DNA of 64,000 bases from Tamarix chinensis (lineage: Eukaryota > Streptophyta > Magnoliopsida > Caryophyllales > Tamaricaceae): positions 98,199,470 through 98,263,469 of the forward strand of contig CM060175.1 in assembly GCA_030549775.1 (NCBI GenBank), given 5' to 3'. A program made the position numbers and the translations under genes. Position 1 is the stretch's first letter. Every line of letters starts with the position of its first letter. The notes under the pieces were generated by a model, which was given only the letters and a program-made list of their open reading frames with translations, made no database searches and was not told where the DNA came from. Shown here one piece after another: positions 57,050 to 64,000 of the stretch.

Positions 57050-57557
57050 TTTGATTGTATACTATCATCTATTATGAATGCATGTGTTATTTGTATCCCT
57101 ATTTCGATAGTAATGTTCCCTTACTCAGTACGTAGCGTATTAACCACTTATTTTATGTATGTTGCTCATTTCCAAGAGTAGGAGACTGTGATTCTTTTGT
57201 GTAAATCTCAAAAGATTCCCCATATGAGTATGTTGCCTGACCTAATTTGTACTAGGTGTTTAAGTGAAGAGTAATGTTGTTTGATAGATGTATTTATCCG
57301 GATACCTTTTTGGACTATTGATCCATAATATCCCTTATTTTGTATTTTGTTATTGTAACTCGGAGCTAATCTCCAAACTCATATTGTATTATACATGTTT
57401 ATTTTATTTCTAATTTCCTTGTGTTACTATAAAATATTTTAGCCTTGTGATTGAATAAACCATGCTTATGTCAATTACGGCGGTAACCCTCAATATTTTA
57501 CCTATATACTTCCATTGTCAAATAAAAAAATTTAGTAGTAAAAATTGAGGTGTTATA
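57050..57557 (+). repeat. Truncated tail of a long LTR of the LTR1/LTR2 family, opposite orientation
   Basis: Read in reverse complement, it begins TATAACACCTCAATTTTTAC (57,557 inward), like LTR1's TGTAACACCCCAAAATTCAC. It keeps the conserved TTACTCAGTACGTAGC box (57,120-57,135) next to GTTGCTCATTTCCA (57,160-57,173), both present in LTR2 near 17,425-17,485. The tandem repeats and TATA block that should lie further left are absent, so it is a truncated copy. Confidence 0.6.
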
Positions 57558-57879
57558 TAATGGGGATACTAGTGTTAATACTCCACCCACTAAGGTAGTG
57601 GATGAGAGTTGACTATGGTTGGTTTTGACCACTGCCAATTGTAAAGGAGGTGCATAGTCTCATGAATAAGTCGCTGACAAATTATGCCCAAAGACATCAT
57701 CACTGCTTTGTGATTAGAACAAATATTTTAAATATTATAAAAATTAAAATTACAAAAACAAAATTACAATAATTAAAAATTGCATAACTAGAAAGTGTAA
57801 AAATAAAAGTAGTGTCGAGATCTATAGACTACCAAATAGTTCTATCATTTAGATCAAAAAACACTTGAGGTATTTAATG

Positions 57880-58030
57880 ACATTCGATCTTCTCTATTAG
57901 TATTACATAAGTCTTGAAAGACTTTCAACTATTTGATCTCCTTGATCAAATTACACATAAGGTATATATTATCTTTTAGTCATTTGATCTTTAGGATCGA
58001 ATTGTGCATAAGGTCTTCAAGACCATTTAA
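57880..58030. repeat. Three diverged repeats with GATC palindromes
   Basis: Three units at about 57,882, 57,932 and 57,980 follow the pattern TTYGATCTYYxxGATCRAATTxCATAAGGT. Within them are self-complementary phrases such as GATCTTTAGGATC and GTCTTCAAGAC. Confidence 0.5.
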
Positions 58031-58261
58031 TCATGAAGCGAAGCTTTCGGCTTCCACCTCAATTGCATCACATCCTTCTATACCTCAAGTACATACTTGT
58101 AAATAATATGATTGGTTGGGAGCTTCATACTTCTACCAACACTTGTGTAATCATCCATCCATTCTTTGGGTATGTGGGGAAAAAATAGCCACTTTTGATG
58201 GCCATCCATTAACTTTGAATAATTGAGTTTAGCACTATATTCTCTAATCAACCTTTAGATG

Positions 58262-58470
58262 ATGAGATATGTAAACGGTGATGGGTGATGAGGCCGTCCA
58301 TCCATCACTTTTATGCACATGGTGATGGGCGATAAGACCACCAATCCATCATTCTTAAATTGATGTAATTTTCTTAACGTTACCACTTTACTAGTCCTTC
58401 CATCCTCTTCAAGTGGTGGATATCTATATATGGTGATGGGAGATTTAGTTGCTAATCAATCATTTTTTAT
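58262..58470. repeat. Three diverged repeats with GTGATGG/CCATCAC arms
   Basis: Units near 58,275, 58,320 and 58,432 follow the pattern GGTGATGGGxGATxxGxCxxCCAATCCATCA. The arms can pair within each unit. Confidence 0.5.
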
Positions 58471-59040
58471 CTTTTAATTTATCATATTAAATATAATTTT
58501 AGTTTATTGAACATGAGACTTTTAGCCTTCTATCGTCATCTATCTTTATGATCCATTTCATAATTGAAAGGGAGGCTATCAAACATAAAATCAAATTAAA
58601 TTACATATTACCAATTTATAAAATGAAAATTGATAAAAATATCAATTAGCATAAGAGTTAAGCAAAGGTGGAGATAAAAATATGACTCACTTGTTTCGAG
58701 TTTATTCTAGAACCATAATACGTATTCTCCTTAAAATGCTTAATCAAATCAAATTAATCGAGGGATCGATATTCTTGAAATTTACTTGATTGAAAGATAT
58801 GTCATACATGTAACATTTCATATGTCTGCAAAAATTGAGATATCACACCAGAAATAAAAAGGGTTGATGAGTCCTATATGACATATGATAATCATATTCA
58901 TATAAAATGATGACTAATGAATATAGAACACTCCCTTTTATCAAGCGCCAATCGACGTTAACATCAACTCCATGATTATTTGCTAGCATCCCGAACAAAA
59001 TCAACGTATAAGCATATATATATTTATCTAAAGCACAAAC

Positions 59041-59052
59041 GTGCTGATAACG
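59041..59052 (-). other. Primer-binding-site-like motif
   Basis: The minus strand reads CGTTATCAGCAC directly after the LTR end. This is a motif often seen at this place in plant copia elements. Confidence 0.5.
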
Positions 59053-59356
59053 TGTTGTAATATTAATAAACCAAAGAGAGATAGTATAACAATATAAAGA
59101 TGAAGAGGAAATATGACTTTTTATTCTTATTGATAAGTGTGATTTATCTCTTACGATTACAATTCACAATATCCCATATATATAATATACATATTTATTA
59201 CATCAATTATGAGAAGGAGTTAGAGAATATAAAAGAATGTGGGGGATATGTAGAGTTAATGAATCATAATAGAAAATTTATTATACCTTATAGTAATAAT
59301 ATCATTATTAAACATAGTATTTAATCTAATGTACATTTATAAATGGTACATCCACA
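59053..59356 (-). repeat. Ty1/copia-type LTR (304 bp)
   Basis: On the minus strand it starts TGTGGATGTACC and ends ATTACAACA, giving TG...CA ends, and is followed immediately by a PBS-like motif. The internal layout is typical: an AT-rich promoter part, then an AATAAGAATAAAAAG polyadenylation-like stretch near the end. It is oriented so that the element's interior lies to the left. Confidence 0.65.
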
Positions 59357-60169
59357 TTATGTAAATAGAATATTTATAATAAATACGTGATTTTTAAGGA
59401 CCTCCGCACATTAGGCTTATGTGTTCCATCGATTATGTTAATAAATATCAGTGTTAATTTTAATGTTTATTTCCATTTAACACAAGCCAAGCATTCTAAT
59501 GCAGACGTAAGCACCATACTCCGTGCTACTAGTAGTATGATGTTAAAACTGCATGAACCTCACTAATTGAACAATTACAAAAGATGGCATCATGGGTTCC
59601 CTTTGGTATTTACAACTTTGGACTCTTAAGATGGACGAAATAAAAAATTATTTATAAACTTATATTTAATTAAAATTGATTATATAAACTTATTAATCAG
59701 TATGCTTAGATAAAAAATATTAAAAGTTAAATAATGTAAAGTATAAATAATTGGTAGTGTGATTAATAATACGAATTAGGCATTGTAACTTTAGGGTAGT
59801 AGATGTGGAGTAGATAATTAAATTCCTAATAAAATAAATTATAATTGAGTATTTTAAAAATTATTCGAATCATATTTTTTTTAACAATCTTAAAAAATCT
59901 TTGCAAAAAAGAATGCTTAATATTAAGTATAAACTTATATTGAAGTACAATTGACTATATATAATAATGTGATCGATAAAAGGAATTGTTTGTTATAAAT
60001 TTAAGATTGTTGACTGTAGTATAGATTATTAAATTTAAAATAAATTGATAAAAATAAAAGAGAAAAATGATTAAGCAGTACAATGAGGTTCACCTTTAAA
60101 TTACTGTTAAATATGCTCTTATATATATATATAACATCATGACAATTTGACCAAACAGCCCATCCCCTC
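59357..60169. other. AT-rich intergenic sequence
   Basis: I see no gene or repeat of note. Confidence 0.5.
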
Positions 60170-60500
60170 ACTGCATCTTTTAGGGCTGAGCATCAACCCA
60201 CATTCATTGTTGGCGGACTTCTGTGGTTGGTCCAAGACGCATTAACATGTCCAATCTCCTTAATCCTTTTCCCTTACCGCAACATATAGCGAACATGCAC
60301 GAGTCGGAGAGGCAAAACCGCAAAACGCATGTGCTGAAAATTTCATAAACGACGTCAAAGATGTGGTTGCAAGTTGGTCGTTGACGCAAAACGAAAGACC
60401 CCGCGCCACAAATAGTATGTTCACAAACCTCGCCAAGCGTGGAACGCGTGAAAGAGTAGCCCAAGGCACATTTCCATATCAAACGCAATTAATATGCCTA
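60170..60500. other. GC-rich island with open frames on both strands
   Basis: A sharp compositional island in AT-rich DNA, rich in CG dinucleotides. On the plus strand a frame without stop runs from about 60,266 to 60,502 (text includes ACAENFINDVKDVVASWSLT and FTNLAKRGTRERVAQGTFP). Two overlapping minus frames (60,204-60,488 and 60,260-60,469) are also open, as expected of GC-rich DNA. I recognise no family. It may be an exon remnant, a captured fragment or an organelle-derived piece. Confidence 0.35.
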
Positions 60501-61925
60501 TGAAACTGAAACGATTTGCGTTTCATTTATAACCCCTTTCGTCTCTTAATTTTTTCCCAGTAATTTATACAGTTTTTTTTCTTCATAAATTAATAACTTT
60601 GCATTAGTATATTTTAAGAGAGTAATATCATTTATCAAAAAAATTAACATACAATTAATGTTTAAAAAAGAAAAAAAATCAGAGTAACAATATTTAAAAT
60701 GTTTATTTTAAAGGAAATTTATTTAAAATAAAAAAATACTACTATATAAAAAGAACATTTTTTCAGAAGCAAAGGAAGTATTTTTTTTAATAAAAAGAAA
60801 ATAATTAATAGAAAATTTATATTTACAAGTAAAAAAAATGAAAAAATTAATTCAGTAGATTATTTTAAAAAAAAAACTTTACTAAAATTACTATTACTTG
60901 TAGCATTATAAGATAAATTTCAATATATTAGTACTTAAAACTAATTCACGTGTATTTGCATAATACATTAAAAATTAGTGTTAGCATTAGTGTTTGTGTG
61001 TGCATGTGTGGGTGTGGGTCTATATATATAAAGAAAACTTTAAGGTTCTTATTATTTTGGTTTTATTAAGGCTCATTGTCAAGTATAATTTCTTCCCCCA
61101 AATACTGTAATAAGTTGTAAAAGCTGTACAATAAATACATGCATTAGTTAAGTATTATTGATTTATGCCGTAATATATATGCATTTTCAATAAATATAAA
61201 TATCTAACCGAAAGAGTTCATCGTCGATTGTTATGACTTTTTAAAATAAGAATCATACTAAATCTGAAAAATGAAAAATATAACTTTCCAAATAAGATTA
61301 AGATTACAACCATAAATTTATATCTCACTCATTAACTGTGATTTTCACATGTAGAAATTTAGAGTCACATTATGTTCGTAGCTATAAATTTACAACTTAT
61401 TTATTTATAGTCTGCTAATAAAAAAAGTGTTTTAAATGTGAACATTAAAATTTATTTATATGATAAGCCCATCTTTTATCATTGGACTGTAAATAAGTTA
61501 TAAATTCAATATTTTTTTAAAAGAAAAAAAAATTGTTTACATGTGGAACCTATGTATATGTAGTAGGCTGTAAATAAATTGTAGAACTTTTAGTTATAAT
61601 TCCTAAGCTTAGCATTTTTGCAATTTTTGCAATTTTTTTTTTTGAGATCCTTAACAAAGGTTATTAGAGCGAGTCAAGGGTCACACAATTTTTTTTAGCA
61701 ATAAATAAAAATAAAATCCGATAAATACAGAACCCTTCATAAATTTACAGGCAATGCACTTAGTACAGAATTGGTAATACGTAGTTACCTACTCTGGATT
61801 CATAGAATTATCACAATTGCCTCTCCCAATACTTATTAAGGCTAATGGCAGCTGCCATCTCCTTGTTGTCTGCGCTCATCTCTTTACCATTTCCGCTCCT
61901 TTCATTCAATTGATTCATTGAATCA
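60501..61925. other. AT-rich upstream region of the COBRA-like gene
   Basis: Very AT-rich with short poly-A and poly-T runs. No gene is supported. It presumably contains the distal promoter of the next gene. Confidence 0.5.
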
Positions 61926-61930
61926 CACTT

Positions 61931-61936
61931 TATAAA
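61931..61936 (+). promoter_or_regulatory. TATA box of the COBRA-like gene
   Basis: CACTTTATAAACCCT, a good plant TATA match, about 297 bp upstream of the start codon. This would place the transcription start near 61,965 and give a leader of about 260 nt. Confidence 0.5.
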
Positions 61937-61984
61937 CCCTATTCTTCAGAGTAATTGGCCGTTCACTACACTTCCCTCCTCTTT

Positions 61985-62014
61985 TCCTCCTCCTCCTCCT
62001 CCTCCTCCTCCTCT
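61985..62014 (+). repeat. (TCC)n microsatellite in the predicted 5'UTR
   Basis: About ten CCT/TCC triplets just downstream of the predicted transcription start. CT-rich leader repeats are common in plant genes. Confidence 0.85.
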
Positions 62015-62227
62015 CAATCAATCGTAATACTTTTTTTTTCTTCCACTTAATTATTGAATTATTATTACTATTATTATTTGGGGATTTTGATTTTGGATAT
62101 CCAATCCAAACCAATAATAAATAAAAACAAAAATCCTCCATTGATTTAGTTTTTAGATGATCATTTCCATATAGATATATATATATATATAGATATTTTT
62201 TCCCCTTATTTATATAGATCAAGATCA

Positions 62228-64000
62228 ATGAGTGTGGTTTTCTTAATCTCGTTCATTTTCTCATTCTTCAGCTCTCTTTCTCTCACTCGTGAGTATATTT
62301 TTCACTGATTTTCCTTCTTCTACCCCTCCTCTATTTGAGTTTTGTTTTAAGTTGGAGCCTGCTAATTTGGGTCGATTGAAATTATGATGCAGATGGATGG
62401 GACGCCGTAGATAAAAGCCAAGATAACGTCACAATCAAATGGGATATCATTCAGCAGTCAGGTGGCAGCTATGATGTAAGTCCATTCTCCATTTTATACC
62501 GACTGTGATTCGATCCTTATTCTCATGTTTATGCGCTTGATTTAGCTTCCGAGTCCCGAGTTGTTTAGAGTTCAATTTTATGATTATTGGACGTAATCTC
62601 AAAAGTAATTAACGCCGAATTCGACTGAGCAAGAACACATGTTTCGTAACGGAATTTGATGTTTCCGACTAAGCGGATGGGAAGATTGATCAAAAGAGAT
62701 GGCTTAGTGCCGAAACCATGGTTAAAAGACTCTTTTGGTCACTATCATGCGGAATGTCTGCTGTCGATGTATGTGGTACATGCATGCATGACCTGTTGGG
62801 CCATGGGGCGGATCATGAACAGAGGAGAGGAGTCGTAGTTGTATTTTTCACGTACGGGACCAAAAAAAAAATAGTACAGAAATATATACCCTCCAGAGAT
62901 GATCAAGTGGTGCATTTTCTTTGTTTTGTTTAATTTGGCGACCTAGACATTGAATATTAATCTCATCCCATTACCAGGACATCAAACAGCCTCCCCACCT
63001 CCCTCCCTCCCTCTCTTGTCTAGAAAAAGCTCCACCATCCTAACCGAAGGTCTAAACTTCTTGTTGAAGGTTACGCACACACCATGCATATATAATTGAA
63101 TGAATCTAAACCTAATGCAGACAAGGGTGACGATATTCAACTACCAACTACAACGGCACATAGATTATCCACCAGGTTGGCATTTAACATGGGAATGGTC
63201 AGGCAAAGAAGTAATAAGCTCAATGGCAGGAGCAGAAGCTAAAGACCAAGGAATATGCAATGCAACCGATGGCGGTACTTTACCACATTGCTGTTTAAAG
63301 CGACCGGTTATCATCGACAGAGCAGTAGGTACTCCGTTCAACCAGCAAACGGCCAACTGTTGTAGAAATGGTGTGCTGTCTACCGTGATTCAAGATCCGT
63401 CGAAATCCGTCTCCTCTTTCTTCATGAATGTCGGGTATGGTGGCGGTGATCCTGATTTCTCCAGGTACGAGAAGCCCGATCATTTTGGGTTCGTGAATCC
63501 TGGGTATACCTGTGGAAAGATGGAGGATGTCTATCCTCCGACTAAAACTCCTAATGACGGCGGCCGCCGTTGGACTCAAGCACTCGGTCAGTAGCTACCA
63601 CTATTATTGCTCTCTGTGATTTTAACCTTGTTCTCTCTTTTCTGATACCTCATGCCTTGGTATTCCCGACAAGTTTCTCGTTCACGGTCATGCTTCAATA
63701 CGCGGTTACCTAACGTACGACTTGCTTTTTGCAGCTACGTGGCAAGTAACTTGCCGTTTTTCTCAGTTCAAAGCATCGCCCGCTCCTAGTTGTTGTGTTT
63801 CCTTGTCATCATTTTATAGCCCTACAATAACAGGCTGTCAGAACTGTAGCTGTGGCTGCAGAACGCAGCCTGGATCAAAGTGTATCAAGTGAGTTCCATC
63901 ACTCCGTTCAGTGTATCACACACACACACCCCCTCCCTCCCTGCCGGTACTATTATCACAAAGACTTGCGAGTCAATTCACTGGTTCTGCCTGCGGTTGT
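62228..64000 (+). CDS. COBL: COBRA-like protein, 5' part (runs off the window)
   Basis: COBRA-like proteins are secreted, usually GPI-anchored wall proteins that affect cellulose deposition and oriented growth. Exons seen: 62228-62288, 62393-62475, 63121-63586, 63735-63888; GT-AG and phases fit, giving 254 codons plus two bases, of roughly 430-450 in the family. Residues 1-21 (MSVVFLISFIFSFFSSLSLT) form a signal peptide. NVTIKWDI matches the family's N-terminal start, with a glycosylation site. GWHLTWEWSGKEVI, LPHCC, PFNQQTANCC, GYTCG and CCVSLSSFY (the CCVS motif) follow in order. The segment before GYTCG is diverged: the usual NxTVxLPxNFTLxGPGPGYTCG appears as a glycine-rich, charged stretch ending FVNPGYTCG. 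The omega site and GPI tail lie beyond 64,000. The 645-bp intron 2 contains a spurious frame (62,656-62,838). Confidence 0.92.

Larger units (their letters stand above)
57558..59040 (-). mobile_element. Internal sequence of a non-autonomous copia-like element
   Basis: Left of the copia-type LTR at 59,053 lies about 1.5 kb with no recognisable gag, integrase or RT. It holds two sets of diverged repeats (57,880-58,030 and 58,262-58,470). I could not find a second LTR, so the left boundary is unknown. Confidence 0.35.

Noticed and set aside
61923..62228. 101-aa minus frame rich in lysine, arginine and asparagine
   Set aside because: It is the antisense of the (TCC)n repeat and leader of the COBRA-like gene.
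62656..62933. 60-aa and 71-aa plus frames before the COBRA-like third exon
   Set aside because: They lie inside intron 2, which has good splice sites, and show no family similarity.

Overview
This is nuclear DNA from a flowering plant, probably a eudicot. The evidence is GT-AG introns, UPL1/UPL2-type, thiolase and COBRA-like genes that read like their plant relatives, and dense Ty3/gypsy, Ty1/copia, CACTA, hAT and PIF/Harbinger debris. I cannot name the species. The window splits into a transposon graveyard (1-29,450), a gene-bearing centre (29,994-54,150), a second decayed-element zone (54,270-60,500) and a gene start at the right edge (61,900-64,000).

Left region. An old Athila/Tat-like Ty3/gypsy retrotransposon lies on the minus strand (about 846-16,905), with readable but broken gag, protease, RT, RNase H and integrase. 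Its left LTR holds a 2,125-bp CACTA element (1,621-3,745, 3-bp target duplication). Its right LTR holds a 4,680-bp element that looks like a solo long LTR (11,927-16,606, 5-bp duplication). In both cases the partner LTR preserves the empty site. Next comes a third long LTR-like element (16,904-22,968) with a related one (16,978-20,914) nested inside it. Then come a decayed hAT transposase (23,120-24,640), LTR-like debris with a perfect hairpin, a decayed PIF/Harbinger MYB-like gene (27,600-28,460), and an intact-ended hAT MITE with an 8-bp target duplication (29,131-29,446).

Gene centre. A complete UPL1/UPL2-type giant HECT ubiquitin ligase runs on the minus strand (15 exons, 3,751 codons plus stop, 29,994-45,511). 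Upstream of it, on the same strand, is a complete cytosolic-type acetoacetyl-CoA thiolase (13 coding exons, 409 aa, 48,929-53,915) with a 5'UTR intron. The space between them holds AT-rich sequence, a patch of organelle-like composition (47,770-48,525) and a short coding-like ORF. The two genes have unrelated jobs (protein ubiquitination; first step of the mevalonate pathway), and their adjacency is not evidence of a shared function.

Right region. A remnant of a plant-mobile-domain gene (about 56,420-56,850), the tail of another long LTR in opposite orientation (57,050-57,557), a Ty1/copia-type LTR with a PBS-like motif (59,041-59,356) and an unexplained GC-rich open island (60,170-60,500) lead up to the 5' part of a COBRA-like cell-wall gene on the plus strand (62,228 to beyond the window).

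I found no clear new biological system. The most unusual signal is a set of four hairpins in tandem repeats of the 4.7-kb LTR-like element (12,664-12,936), whose stems differ in sequence but keep pairing.
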